DNA of 64,000 nt, taken from Neoaquamicrobium sediminum (lineage in GTDB: Bacteria; Pseudomonadota; Alphaproteobacteria; Rhizobiales; Rhizobiaceae). Below, piece after piece: positions 18,689-27,677 of this stretch. A model generated the notes under the pieces. It made no database searches and was not told where the DNA came from. It saw nothing but the letters and a program-made list of their open reading frames with translations. Numbering within the stretch: position 1 is the stretch's first letter; the number at the start of each line of letters is the position of its first letter. The position numbers and the translations under genes were made by a program. The DNA is taken from assembly GCF_013240295.1 (NCBI RefSeq), contig NZ_JABETK010000001.1, forward strand, positions 2,108,001 through 2,172,000, in the 5' to 3' direction.

Positions 18689-19479
18689 GCACTGCCTCCC
18701 TTCGACTTCTTCGCAGGCCTATTCTTGAGACCGCGGCCCAGATAGGCCTCGATCACCTGCTCGTCGGCCTTGACCTCCTCGGCCGAGCCCTCGATCAGCA
18801 CCTTGCCCTCGGCCATCACGATGACCGGGTCGCACAGGCGGCCGATGAAATCCATGTCGTGCTCAATCATGCAGAACGTATAGCCGCGCTCTTTGTTGAG
18901 GCGGATGATGGCGTCGCCCAGCGTGTTGAGCAGCGTGCGGTTGACGCCGGCGCCCACCTCGTCGAGGAACACGATCTTGGCATCGACCATCATAGTGCGG
19001 CCGAGCTCGAGCAGCTTCTTCTGGCCGCCGGAAAGGTTGCCGGCGAACTCGTCGGCGACATGCGAAATCTCGAGGAACTCGATCACCTCGTCGGCACGGG
19101 CACGCACCTCTTCCTCGCGTGCGCACTTTGATGGGCGAAGCCAGACGTCGACGAGGCTTTCGCCCGGCTGCTGGTCGGGAACCATCATGAGGTTCTCGCG
19201 GACGGTCAGTGTGGAGAATTCATGCGCGATCTGGAATGTGCGCAGCAGCCCCTTGTGGAACAGCTCGTGCGGGGTGAGGCCGGTTATGTCCTCATCGCCC
19301 AGCCAGACCGTTCCGGAGGACGGCTTGTAATGGCCGGCGATGACATTGAAGAGCGTGGTCTTGCCGGCGCCGTTCGGACCGATCAGGCCGGTGATCGAAC
19401 CTTTGGCGATCTCGATGCTCGCCCCGTCAACCGCCCTGATACCTCCGAAATGCATATGCAGATCGTCTACACGGATCAT
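18685..19479 (-). CDS. livG: Branched-chain amino acid ABC transporter ATPase LivG
   Basis: First gene of the livGFHM operon, 264 residues. Walker A GLIGPNGAGKTTLFNVIAGH, signature GNLSGGQKKLLELGRTMM, Walker B KIVFLDEVGAGVN and the LivG-type H-loop CMIEHDMDFIGRLCDPVIVM are all present. The Walker B context (DEVGAGVN rather than DEPxAGLN) is a minor variant. The C-terminus has a lysine-rich extension (NRPAKKSKGGSA). The operon's substrate-binding gene lies upstream on the same strand, separated by 278 bp with a terminator, so livK and livGFHM may be transcribed separately. Confidence 0.94.
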   Translation of the reverse strand: MIRVDDLHMHFGGIRAVDGASIEIAKGSITGLIGPNGAGKTTLFNVIAGHYKPSSGTVWLGDEDITGLTPHELFHKGLLRTFQIAHEFSTLTVRENLMMVPDQQPGESLVDVWLRPSKCAREEEVRARADEVIEFLEISHVADEFAGNLSGGQKKLLELGRTMMVDAKIVFLDEVGAGVNRTLLNTLGDAIIRLNKERGYTFCMIEHDMDFIGRLCDPVIVMAEGKVLIEGSAEEVKADEQVIEAYLGRGLKNRPAKKSKGGSA

Positions 19480-19709
19480 TCGGTTCCCCTGAGCCGTTTG
19501 CGGCTCTTGTTCTCGTTGCCTGGAATGAAACGCGGGCCTTCTGCCCTTGAATCCTTGGAAAAAGCAAGCTGCGAGCGGCCGATTTGTCAGATTTTCGCAT
19601 CTTATGTGCGAAAATGTAGCGCCTTACGCAGCGTTATACTGCGCTTTCAGTCCGCATTTATCCAGATGTCGTTGTGGCACCCACCCGGCTGCCGCATGCT
19701 CCATGTGCG

Positions 19710-19737
19710 AAAAACCCGGCCTCGCGGGGAGGCCGGG
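19710..19737 (-). terminator. Rho-independent terminator of livK
   Basis: On the minus strand a perfect 9-bp GC stem, CCCGGCCTC/GAGGCCGGG (19715-19737) with a 5-nt loop, is followed by TTTTT. It lies about 20 bp downstream of the livK stop and ends that message before livGFHM. Confidence 0.88.
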
Positions 19738-19757
19738 TCTTGTCGTCTTACGCTGGC

Positions 19758-20963
19758 TTAGCGGAACTGGACCGTCTTGAACTCACCGTTTTCGATGATG
19801 TACTCGCGGTAGGTTCCGGCCGCTTCACCGGGGCCGATCAGCTCGACATTGGTTGCGCCGACATAGTCGATGTCACCGCCGTCCTTGAGGATCTGCAGGC
19901 CCTTGGCGAGGTCTGCCGCAATGATCTGCTCGCCCGGTGCGTTGGCGACCTCAAGCATCGCGTCGCGGATCGCCGTGCGGTCCGTGGAGCCTGCCTTCTG
20001 CATGGCCAGCGCGATCAGCGCAGCGGCATCGTAGCTTTCGCCGGTGTAGGAGCTCGTCGGGTCGAGGCCCGCAGCCTTCGCAGCTTCAGCGAACTTGGCC
20101 GAACCCTCACCCTCGGCACCGGGGATCACGCCGATCGTGCCTTCGATGCTGTCGCCCATCGCGTCGATGAGGCTCTGGCCGTACATGCCGTCGCCGAGCG
20201 CGAAGCGGTCGAACGCGCCGGTGTCGACGGCCGAGCGGATGATGCCGACACCGCCCTGATCGACATAGCCGAGTACGACGAGAACGTCGCCGCCGGCGGC
20301 TGCGAGCGCGCCGACCTCGGCCGAGTAGTCGCCCTTGCCGTCGTCATGCGGGGCAGCGATCGTCACCGTGCCGCCGGCCGCCTCGAAGGCAGCGACGAAG
20401 GAGTCCGAGAAGCCCTTGCCGTAGTCGTTGTTGGTGTAGCTCACCGCGACGGAATCGATATCGTATGAACGGATCACCTCGGTCAGCACTTCGCCCTGAC
20501 GCGCGTCGGAAGGCGCGGTGCGGAAGAAGTAGTCGTTGTCCTCGATGTCGGTCAGCGCCGGTGAGGTCGCCGACGGCGAAACCATCACGACACCGTTCGG
20601 CACCGCGACGTTGTTGACGATACCGATGGTCACGCCCGAGCAGTCGGCGCCCATGATGGCGGCAACGTTCTCGGTGGTGACGAGGCGCTCGGCAGCGGCC
20701 GTCGCGGCAGCGTTGTCGATGCAGGTCGAGTCCGCGCGGACCGGCACCAGCGTCTGGCCGTCTAGGAACAGGCCGCTGTCGTTGACTTCCTTCAGCGCGA
20801 GCTCGGCGCTGCCGCCCATTCCGGGCGTGATGCTTTCGAGCGGGCCGGTGAAGCCCAGGATGATGCCGACCTTCACTTCCTGCGCCTGCGCGACGGCGGA
20901 CGCGGCAAAAAGGAGCGCGCCGGCGACGGACGCGGCAAGCGCGTTGCGAGTTCTGGATGACAT
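19758..20963 (-). CDS. livK: Branched-chain amino acid ABC transporter substrate-binding protein
   Basis: Periplasmic type-I binding protein of 401 residues. The signal peptide (NALAASVAGALLFAASAVAQA, cut before QEVKVG) is followed by KVGIILGFTGPLESITPG, a Leu/Ile/Val-binding-protein opening, then a Cys pair region (STCIDNAAATAAAERLVT and IMGADCSGVTIGIVNNVAVP) and VSPSATSPALT. The set of hydrophobic/amide ABC transporters includes amide and urea carriers, so the ligand is inferred from the liv operon downstream. ATG 20963 follows GGAGG at 8 bp; an ATG at 20978 is the alternative. Confidence 0.9.
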   Translation of the reverse strand: MSSRTRNALAASVAGALLFAASAVAQAQEVKVGIILGFTGPLESITPGMGGSAELALKEVNDSGLFLDGQTLVPVRADSTCIDNAAATAAAERLVTTENVAAIMGADCSGVTIGIVNNVAVPNGVVMVSPSATSPALTDIEDNDYFFRTAPSDARQGEVLTEVIRSYDIDSVAVSYTNNDYGKGFSDSFVAAFEAAGGTVTIAAPHDDGKGDYSAEVGALAAAGGDVLVVLGYVDQGGVGIIRSAVDTGAFDRFALGDGMYGQSLIDAMGDSIEGTIGVIPGAEGEGSAKFAEAAKAAGLDPTSSYTGESYDAAALIALAMQKAGSTDRTAIRDAMLEVANAPGEQIIAADLAKGLQILKDGGDIDYVGATNVELIGPGEAAGTYREYIIENGEFKTVQFR

Positions 20964-21193
20964 ACGAAAAACCTCCACTTGGTCGTGTTTGTGCGTCTTG
21001 TTTTTGGCCCGGCCCCCGCTAGGGCTGGATTGAGGCCGATACTCTTACCGCGCCGCGGCTTTGTAAAGCCGGGAACGGTCAAGCCGCGAAAACAAAACGG
21101 AAATTGGCTAACGGGCGCACGAAAGGAGCAGCGACCCTGTCACCAGGGGCGCGGTTTTGCGCGCTGCAATTGTGGGTAGCGCCGTGCCTTGGC

Positions 21194-22075
21194 TCAGCGG
21201 GTCGGGACGGGATGCTCGCCGCGATAATCGTAGAAGCCGCGTCCGGCCTTGCGACCGAGCCAGCCGGCCTCGACATATTTCACCAGTAGCGGGCAGGGGC
21301 GGTACTTGGAATCCGCGAGACCGTCATACAGAACCTGCATGATCGACAGGCAGGTATCGAGGCCGATGAAATCCGCAAGCTGCAGCGGACCCATCGGATG
21401 GTTGGCGCCCAGCTTCATCGCCGTGTCGATGGCTTCCACCGAGCCTACGCCCTCGTAGAGCGTGTAGATCGCCTCGTTGATCATCGGCAGCAGGATGCGA
21501 TTGACGATGAAGGCCGGGAAGTCCTCGGCCACCGTGATCGTCTTGTCGAGATTCTGGACGAATTCGCGCGCAGTCTCGAAGGTCGAATCCTCGGTGGCGA
21601 TGCCGCGCACCAGCTCGACCAGCTTCATCACCGGCACGGGGTTCATGAAATGAATGCCGATGAAGCGCTCCGGCCGGTCGGTCTGCGCGGCAAGGCGCGT
21701 GATCGAGATCGACGAGGTATTGGTCGCCAGCAGTGCTTCGGGATTGAGGATCGGGCAGAGCTGGGCGAAAATCTTGCGCTTGACGGTCTCGTCCTCGGTC
21801 GCCGCCTCGATGACGAGATCGACGCCTGCGAGATCCTCTAGTGTCGGAGCTGCGGAGATGTTGGCGAGTGCGGCCTTGCGCACCTCCTCCTCCATCTTGC
21901 CGGACGAGACCTGCCTGGCCATGTTGCCGTTGATCGTGGCGATGCCGTTCTCGATGCGCTCGGGCGAGATGTCGTAGAGCTTGACCTTGTAGCCTGCCTG
22001 GGCCGCTACGTGGGCGATGCCGCCGCCCATCTGGCCGGCGCCGATGATGCCTACCGTTCCGATCTTGCCAGTCAT
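21194..22075 (-). CDS. 3-hydroxybutyryl-CoA dehydrogenase
   Basis: NAD(P)-dependent cytosolic dehydrogenase interconverting 3-hydroxybutyryl-CoA and acetoacetyl-CoA, used in fatty-acid/butyrate oxidation or PHB metabolism. The 293-residue product has the Rossmann motif VGIIGAGQMGGGIAHVAAQ, the family signature GIHFMNPVPVMKLVELV with the catalytic His region, FPAFIVNRILLPMINEA, and the C-terminal domain ending in LGRKAGRGFYDY. ATG 22075 gives the standard start. It lies downstream of etfA with a terminator between, a frequent pairing since ETF accepts electrons from acyl-CoA dehydrogenases. Confidence 0.93.
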   Translation of the reverse strand: MTGKIGTVGIIGAGQMGGGIAHVAAQAGYKVKLYDISPERIENGIATINGNMARQVSSGKMEEEVRKAALANISAAPTLEDLAGVDLVIEAATEDETVKRKIFAQLCPILNPEALLATNTSSISITRLAAQTDRPERFIGIHFMNPVPVMKLVELVRGIATEDSTFETAREFVQNLDKTITVAEDFPAFIVNRILLPMINEAIYTLYEGVGSVEAIDTAMKLGANHPMGPLQLADFIGLDTCLSIMQVLYDGLADSKYRPCPLLVKYVEAGWLGRKAGRGFYDYRGEHPVPTR

Positions 22076-22132
22076 GACGCTGATCCCGTGGTCGGGCCGT
22101 TTTTCGGCCGTGCTTTTGTTGCGGTGCAAACT

Positions 22133-22167
22133 AAAAGGGCGGGGTGACTTCTGTCTACCCCGCCCTT
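22133..22167 (-). terminator. Terminator downstream of etfA
   Basis: An 11-bp inverted repeat AAGGGCGGGGT/ACCCCGCCCTT (22135-22145 and 22157-22167) with an 11-nt loop follows the etfA stop by about 30 bp and ends in TTTT on the minus strand. It separates the etfBA message from hbd. Confidence 0.8.
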
Positions 22168-22196
22168 CACAAATTAATACGCCGGTCGGCGGTGCG

Positions 22197-23126
22197 TCAA
22201 AGCGCCTTTTCGAGTTCCGGCAGAACAGTGAAGAGGTCGCCGACGAGACCGTAGTCGGCCACCTGGAAGATCGGGGCTTCCTCGTCCTTGTTGATGGCGA
22301 CGATCACCTTGGAGTCCTTCATGCCGGCCAGGTGCTGGATCGCGCCGGAGATGCCGACGGCGATGTAGAGCTCAGGCGCCACGACCTTGCCGGTCTGGCC
22401 GACCTGCCAGTCGTTCGGCGCGTAGCCGGCATCCACCGCGGCGCGGGACGCGCCCACCGCGGCACCCAGCTTGTCGGCGACAGGCAGGATGACTTCCTGG
22501 AACTTTTCCGAAGAGCCCAGCGCGCGCCCGCCCGAGATGATGATCTTGGCCGAGGTAAGCTCCGGACGATCGCTCTCCGAGAGCTTGTTCTCGACGAAGG
22601 TCGAAAGACCCGGATTGGCGGCCGCCGAAACGGTCTCCACCGCAGCGGAGCCGCCTTCGCCTGCCGCCTGGAAGGAGGCCGTGCGGACCGTGATGACCTT
22701 CTTGGCGTCGGTCGACTGCACGGTCTGGATGGCGTTGCCGGCATAAATCGGGCGCTTGAACGTGTCGGGCGAGACGACCTCTATGATCTCCGACACCTGC
22801 ATGACGTCGAGCAGGGCTGCGACGCGCGGCATCACGTTCTTGCCCATCGTGGTGGCCGGCGCGACCAGCGCGTCGTAGCCGTCGGCGAGCGACACGACGA
22901 GGGCCGCGGTCGGCTCGGCAAGGCGATGCTCAAGCTCATCGGACTCGGCCAGCAGAACCTTGCGTGCGCCCTTGAGCTTGGCGGCGGCGTCGGCGGCAGC
23001 CTTGGCGCCCTTGCCGGCGACAAGAATGTCTACGTCGGAGCCGATCGCCAGTGCAGCGCTCAGCGCCTTGGCGGTCTGGTCGGAAACGGTTGCGTTGTCG
23101 TGCTCGGCAACGAGAAGAATGGCCAT
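22197..23126 (-). CDS. etfA: Electron transfer flavoprotein alpha subunit
   Basis: FAD-carrying subunit (309 residues) of the soluble ETF that passes electrons from acyl-CoA and other dehydrogenases to ETF-ubiquinone oxidoreductase. The N-terminal half is variable ([19 protein letters not shown]); the C-terminal FAD domain carries [59 protein letters not shown] and [20 protein letters not shown], the alpha-subunit signature. It lies 25 bp after etfB, in the usual etfBA order. Confidence 0.96.
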   Translation of the reverse strand: MAILLVAEHDNATVSDQTAKALSAALAIGSDVDILVAGKGAKAAADAAAKLKGARKVLLAESDELEHRLAEPTAALVVSLADGYDALVAPATTMGKNVMPRVAALLDVMQVSEIIEVVSPDTFKRPIYAGNAIQTVQSTDAKKVITVRTASFQAAGEGGSAAVETVSAAANPGLSTFVENKLSESDRPELTSAKIIISGGRALGSSEKFQEVILPVADKLGAAVGASRAAVDAGYAPNDWQVGQTGKVVAPELYIAVGISGAIQHLAGMKDSKVIVAINKDEEAPIFQVADYGLVGDLFTVLPELEKAL

Positions 23127-23151
23127 ATCGATAATCTCCCTTTTCCGGACC

Positions 23152-23898
23152 CTAGAGGACGCCTGCGGACTTCAGGCTCGACACCAGCTCGGCGACGTCC
23201 TTGACCTTGACGCCCGCCTTGCGGCCGCCTGGCTCCTCGGTCTTCAGCACTTTGAGGCGCGGCGACGCATCGACGCCGTAATCGGCGGCCGACTTCTCGT
23301 CGAGCGGCTTCTTCTTCGCTTTCATGATGTTGGGCAGCGAAGCGTAGCGCGGCTGGTTCAGGCGCAGATCGGTGGTCACGATGGCCGGCATCGACAGCTC
23401 CACCGTCTGCAGGCCGCCGTCGACCTCGCGGGTGACCTTGGCCTTGCCGCCGTCGATCTCGACCTTGGAGGCAAAGGTGCCCTGCGACCAGCCGAGAAGT
23501 GCCGCCAGCATCTGGCCGGTCTGGTTGGCGTCGTCGTCAATTGCCTGTTTGCCCAGAATGACGAGCTCCGGCTTTTCCTCGTCGACGATGCCCTTCAGGA
23601 GCTTCGCAACGGTGAGCGGCTCGGTGGTCTCTTCGATCTTGACCAGAATGCCGCGGTCGGCGCCCATGGCGAGTGCGGTGCGGATCGTCTCCTGCGCCTG
23701 CGCCGGGCCGATAGACACGACGACGATCTCCTCGACCTTGCCCGCTTCCTTCAGACGGATCGCCTCTTCGACGGCAATTTCGTCGAAGGGGTTCATCGAC
23801 ATCTTCACATTTGCGAGTTCGACGCCCGATCCGTCCGACTTGACGCGGATCTTCACGTTGTAGTCGACAACCCGCTTGACAGGGACAAGAACTTTCAT
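23152..23898 (-). CDS. etfB: Electron transfer flavoprotein beta subunit
   Basis: AMP-binding subunit of ETF, 248 residues. It opens [20 protein letters not shown], has [18 protein letters not shown], the beta-subunit block [21 protein letters not shown], and [20 protein letters not shown], which is the recognition-loop region. Full family length. The upstream 213-bp gap to the rhomboid gene holds the likely promoter, but no clear -35/-10 pair could be picked. Confidence 0.96.
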   Translation of the reverse strand: MKVLVPVKRVVDYNVKIRVKSDGSGVELANVKMSMNPFDEIAVEEAIRLKEAGKVEEIVVVSIGPAQAQETIRTALAMGADRGILVKIEETTEPLTVAKLLKGIVDEEKPELVILGKQAIDDDANQTGQMLAALLGWSQGTFASKVEIDGGKAKVTREVDGGLQTVELSMPAIVTTDLRLNQPRYASLPNIMKAKKKPLDEKSAADYGVDASPRLKVLKTEEPGGRKAGVKVKDVAELVSSLKSAGVL

Positions 23899-24111
23899 GC
23901 GCGTGAGACCTTTCCGAGATTTTTGTCGGAGCTGCGTAGCAGCCCCTCATGCCGATCGCTTGCCGGATACCGACATCGTCGGGACGAAACTCAGCACGTC
24001 GCGCCGCCCGCCGGGCAATGCGTGCCGTGGCCGCATGAGGCTGTAGTCATCCGTCGCGCCAGCGTCAATATCCGCTGCCGGCTCAAACCGTTTGAATTGT
24101 GCAGCGGGCCG

Positions 24112-24876
24112 TCAGCGCCTGCCCCAAGGCGAGGGTGCTTCGGCCGGCGGTGGTGGCGCGGGCCTTTCAACCTCGGCTGCTTTCGGCGTGACCACTGTCT
24201 GGTCCAGCAGCGGAACGTCGCGCCGGCGCAGCACCAGCACGAGCACTGCGCCGGCGATGATGCCGCCGACATGGGCCGCCCAAGACACTTCGCCCTCGCC
24301 GTCTAGCGCGATCATCGCGAACTGAAACAGGATCCACAGCGCCAGCAGGATCCAGGCTGGAAGGCGCAGCGGCACGCGACCGAAGGCGAGCACCCAAACT
24401 TTCACGCGCGGATGCAGGATCAGGTAGGCGGCGATGATGCCGGCGACGGCACCCGAAGCGCCGATCAGCGGTGCGTGGGAGGTCGGCACGAGCAGGCCGT
24501 GCATGAACGCGCCGGCGGCCGCACAGGCCAGATAGAAGATCAGGAACCTGAAATGGCCGAGCGCATCCTCGACATTGTCGCCGAACACCCAAAGAAACAG
24601 CATGTTGCCGCCCAGATGGAAGATGTCGCCGTGCAGGAATGAATAGGTGATGTAGGTCGCCTGGTCCGGCACAAGAACCAGATTGGGCGGGCGCACGACA
24701 TTGTCGAACAAGGTCGCCGGTATGTAGCCCAGCCCGATCACGGTTGCTTCGATGAACTGCTCGCTCGCGACCGCCGTCAGCAGGTAGACGAGGCAGTTGG
24801 CGGCGATGAGGCCCAGCGTTACATATTGAAGGCGGATGCGCTTGAGCGTGTTGGCGTCATGAAGCGGTATGAACAT
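24112..24876 (-). CDS. Rhomboid-family intramembrane serine protease
   Basis: Inner-membrane protease of 254 residues with six core helices. The catalytic Ser lies in LIGASGAVAGIIAAYLILHP (GxSG) and the His in WAAHVGGIIAGAVLVLVL, the expected dyad; the HxxxN motif LHGDIFHLGGNMLFLWVFGD is also present. A Pro-rich tail (ERPAPPPPAEAPSPWGRR) extends into the cytosol. Substrates are unknown. It lies 30 bp downstream of the pduO-type gene on the same strand, so they may share a transcript with the small TM gene and SDR upstream. Confidence 0.92.
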   Translation of the reverse strand: MFIPLHDANTLKRIRLQYVTLGLIAANCLVYLLTAVASEQFIEATVIGLGYIPATLFDNVVRPPNLVLVPDQATYITYSFLHGDIFHLGGNMLFLWVFGDNVEDALGHFRFLIFYLACAAAGAFMHGLLVPTSHAPLIGASGAVAGIIAAYLILHPRVKVWVLAFGRVPLRLPAWILLALWILFQFAMIALDGEGEVSWAAHVGGIIAGAVLVLVLRRRDVPLLDQTVVTPKAAEVERPAPPPPAEAPSPWGRR

Positions 24877-24906
24877 GTTCCCCCGCGCCCCGCCTCGGCA
24901 CTGGGG

Positions 24907-25488
24907 CTATCTGTTTTGTCCCGGCACCCATAACACATCGCTTTCGCCATTGTCATTGACGGCGCGGGCGGCGACGAACAGGAAATCGGAGACGCGATTG
25001 ATGTATTTGATCGCTTCCGCCCCGACGGTTTCACCATCCTTCAGCGACAGTTCGACCATCAGACGCTCAGCGCGGCGTGCGACCGTGCGCGCGAGATGAA
25101 GCGCGGCCGCTGCTGGTGAGCCGCCGGGCAGGACGAAGGTGCGCAGCGGCTTGATGTTGCGGTTCAACGTGTCGATGTCGGCCTCCAGCCGCGCCACCTG
25201 CGAGGCGACGATGCGTAGCGGCTCGTAGCCGAGGTCCTGCCCGGTATCGGGCGTAGCGAGGTCTGCCCCGAGATCGAAAAGATCGTTCTGGATGCGGCCG
25301 AGCATCGCGTCGATCTCCGCATGGGCGCTCGCGGTATGGAGCCGCGCCATGCCGATGCACGCATTGGCCTCGTCCACCGTCCCGTAGGAGGTAACCCGCA
25401 GGTCGTATTTAGGCCGCCGCTCGCCGGAGCCCAGCGCCGTCGTGCCGTCATCTCCGGTGCGGGTGTAGATCTTGTTGAGTACGACCAT
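24907..25488 (-). CDS. Cob(I)alamin adenosyltransferase, PduO type
   Basis: Cytosolic enzyme making adenosylcobalamin from cob(I)alamin and ATP. The 193-residue product begins MVVLNKIYTRTGDDGTTALG (the ATP-binding TRTGDxG motif), with YGTVDEANACIGMARL and the C-terminal helix AEAIKYINRVSDFLFVAARA that shapes the active site and intersubunit contacts. ATG 25488 is the family start; the frame extends to 25533 without support. Adenosylcobalamin would serve B12-dependent mutases or ribonucleotide reductase, none in the window. Confidence 0.94.
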   Translation of the reverse strand: MVVLNKIYTRTGDDGTTALGSGERRPKYDLRVTSYGTVDEANACIGMARLHTASAHAEIDAMLGRIQNDLFDLGADLATPDTGQDLGYEPLRIVASQVARLEADIDTLNRNIKPLRTFVLPGGSPAAAALHLARTVARRAERLMVELSLKDGETVGAEAIKYINRVSDFLFVAARAVNDNGESDVLWVPGQNR

Positions 25489-25507
25489 CTTGCAGTTCCC
25501 CGATCGT

Positions 25508-25699
25508 TCAGCCGCGCGAGAAATAGAGCGCAAGCAGAATGAACACGAGCGCGAAGAACTGAAGCAGCACGCGAGCCTGCATCAGCTTGTTGGAGGTGTT
25601 GCCGGACCCGCCACGCAGCATGTTCATGAGGCCACGGATAAGCACGATCACCACGGCGACCATGAAGAGGATGGCGATGATGTTGAAGGCTGTCGACAT
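25508..25699 (-). CDS. Twin-transmembrane small protein (HIG1-like)
   Basis: Membrane protein of 63 residues with two helices (AFNIIAILFMVAVVIVLIRG and LLQFFALVFILLALYFS) joined by a basic loop, NMLRGGSGNTSNKLMQARVL. The architecture and the RGLMNM/NKLMQARV loop match the twin-transmembrane or HIG1-domain proteins common in alphaproteobacteria, some of which associate with respiratory complexes. It is 19 bp upstream of the cobalamin adenosyltransferase start and likely in one operon. Function unproven. Confidence 0.8.
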   Translation of the reverse strand: MSTAFNIIAILFMVAVVIVLIRGLMNMLRGGSGNTSNKLMQARVLLQFFALVFILLALYFSRG

Positions 25700-25718
25700 G
25701 GTTGGTTTCCGATCTCGT

Positions 25719-26585
25719 TCAGGCGCGGTTGGCAAGGAAGCGGTATAGCACGGACGCCGGCAGCAGCCGCTTGAGCAGCGCGCCTATCTTTGCCGGCGTC
25801 GTGACCAGGTAATGCGGCCGTGGGCGCGGGCTTTCCAGCGCATGTTTGAGAACTGCATATACCGCGTCGGGCCCGAGTTTCATCCGCGACCTGACGCCGC
25901 CCTGACGTAGCCGCGCCAGTTGTGCCTCGTAGTCCGGCCGGTGTGGCGATGCCTCGACATCGATGTATCGCTCGAACCAGGCAAGGCCGTTCGACGGCAA
26001 TTTCGATTCGATCGGGCCGGGCTCGATCATCGAGACCTCGATGCCGGATCCGTCGAGTTCCGACCGAAGCGTCAGCATCAGCCCCTCGAGCGCGAATTTC
26101 GACGCTGTGTAAGCGCCGCGATATTTGACCGGCAGGAGGCCCAGTATCGAGGAACAGTGAACGATGCGGCCATGCCCCTGCGCCCGCATGACCGGCACGA
26201 TCCGCCGCGTTAGGTCGTGCCAGCCAAAGAAATTGGCCTCGAACTGCTCTCGCAACGCCTCCACGGGCAGGTCTTCGACCGCGCCGGCCTGCGCGTGGGC
26301 TCCGTTGTTGTAGAGGGCGTCGAGACGTCCGCCCGTACGGGTCGTCACCTCCGCAACGAGCGCCTCGATCGAGGCGGGGTCGCGGTAGTCGAGGAACAGG
26401 GCCTCGATGCCCTCGGCCTCCAGGGCTGCAATGTCTTCAGGCTTGCGCGCCGTTGCGAACACCCGCCAGCCATCACGCTTGAGCGCGCGTGCGCAATAAG
26501 CGCCGATGCCGGACGAGGCGCCGGTGACAATGATTGTGCGCAACTTGTCAGCCTGTTGCTTCGTATCTGTATCGATGCTTGCCAT
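25719..26585 (-). CDS. SDR-family oxidoreductase
   Basis: Cytosolic NAD(P)-dependent short-chain dehydrogenase, 288 residues, substrate unknown. It has TIIVTGASSGIGAYCARALK (TGxxxGxG cofactor motif), ALYNNGAHAQAGAVEDL (NNAG variant, NNGA), HCSSILGLLPVKYRGAYTAS with catalytic Ser, Tyr and Lys in the YxxxK of AYTASKFALEG, and a long C-terminus with substrate loop. ATG 26585 is selected because the frame upstream to 27227 runs antisense to yihY. The departure from NNAG to NNGA is a family variant seen in some members. Confidence 0.9.
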   Translation of the reverse strand: MASIDTDTKQQADKLRTIIVTGASSGIGAYCARALKRDGWRVFATARKPEDIAALEAEGIEALFLDYRDPASIEALVAEVTTRTGGRLDALYNNGAHAQAGAVEDLPVEALREQFEANFFGWHDLTRRIVPVMRAQGHGRIVHCSSILGLLPVKYRGAYTASKFALEGLMLTLRSELDGSGIEVSMIEPGPIESKLPSNGLAWFERYIDVEASPHRPDYEAQLARLRQGGVRSRMKLGPDAVYAVLKHALESPRPRPHYLVTTPAKIGALLKRLLPASVLYRFLANRA

Positions 26586-26636
26586 GAAGGCGATTCCCTT
26601 CCCATATTCGCACGTGCGATACAATCGGCCGGAAAA

Positions 26637-27491
26637 ATGCTGCGCAGACTGGTTATCATCAAACGCGTCCTCGGCGACGCCATCGGACATTTCAACTATG
26701 ATGACGGGTGGGCGCTCGCCAGCCATCTCGCCTTGTCGGCCCTGCTGGCGCTGTTTCCTTTCCTGATTTTCGCAACGTCGCTGGCGAGCTTTCTCGGTGC
26801 CGATGCCTTTGCCGAAACGGCCGTGCATCTCATTTTCGACACCTGGCCGGAGGAGATCGCAGCGCCGATCGCTCGCGAGGTGTCGAGCGTGCTGACCATC
26901 CAGCGCGGCGATTTCCTGACCATCGGCATCCTCGCGGCCGCCTTCTTCGCCTCCAACGGCATCGAGGCGTTGCGCGTGGGGCTCAATCGGGCCTATCGGG
27001 TGCTCGACCGGCGCTCGATCTTCTTCCTGCGCGCGCAGAGCCTCGCCTTCGTGCTGGTGGCGACGATCGGCTTTCTGGTCGTCTCGTCGCTGCTCGTCGT
27101 GCTGCCGGTCGCCATCGGCATCGCGCAGCAGCGCCTGCCGTGGATCGAGCCCTATATCGGTACGATCAATCTGTGGCGCATCCTGATTGCTGCTGTCATC
27201 ATCGTTCTCGCGCTGATCGCGGTGCATCTCTGGCTGCCGGCGGGCAAGCGCCGGTTTCGCGAGATCGTGCCCGGGCTGATCTTCACGCTCGTGTTCTGGG
27301 TGGTCGGTTCATCCCTGTTCGCCACCTATCTCAGCTACTACTCGACCTATGCCTCGACCTATGCGGGGCTGGCCTCGATCATGATCGCGCTGGTGTTCCT
27401 CTACATCGTGTCGGCGATCTTCATCCTCGGCGGCGAGCTCAACGCGTCCATCAAGCGGTACCTCGATGCGCGCGCCAAGGTGGCGCAGTAG
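26637..27491 (+). CDS. YihY/BrkB-family inner-membrane protein
   Basis: Polytopic inner-membrane protein of 284 residues with six hydrophobic segments. YihY family members were first annotated as BrkB or ribonuclease BN; the latter was a misassignment and no function is established. Visible features: ALASHLALSALLALFPFLIF, NGIEALRVGLNRAYRVLDRR, and SLFATYLSYYSTYASTYAGL with IMIALVFLYIVSAIFILGGE near the C-terminus. ATG 26637 follows a weak GGA; the frame extends upstream but that part is antisense to the divergent SDR gene. Its start is 51 bp from the SDR start. Confidence 0.88.
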   Translation: MLRRLVIIKRVLGDAIGHFNYDDGWALASHLALSALLALFPFLIFATSLASFLGADAFAETAVHLIFDTWPEEIAAPIAREVSSVLTIQRGDFLTIGILAAAFFASNGIEALRVGLNRAYRVLDRRSIFFLRAQSLAFVLVATIGFLVVSSLLVVLPVAIGIAQQRLPWIEPYIGTINLWRILIAAVIIVLALIAVHLWLPAGKRRFREIVPGLIFTLVFWVVGSSLFATYLSYYSTYASTYAGLASIMIALVFLYIVSAIFILGGELNASIKRYLDARAKVAQ

Positions 27492-27677
27492 TCTGCAACC
27501 GGACACCAACTTTAAGTCGGCAAAGCAATAGCGATTGTTTAACCTTGTCGCTGGTAGTTATGTTGCGGGCGAGGCGAACAAAAACGGACGGGCAGGTAGG
27601 CCCGCTTTTCGGTGGATTCAGGCGCTGGAGACCAGTGTCGCAAGGTCTTTTAAGACCGGAACCCGAAAGGCTTTGCC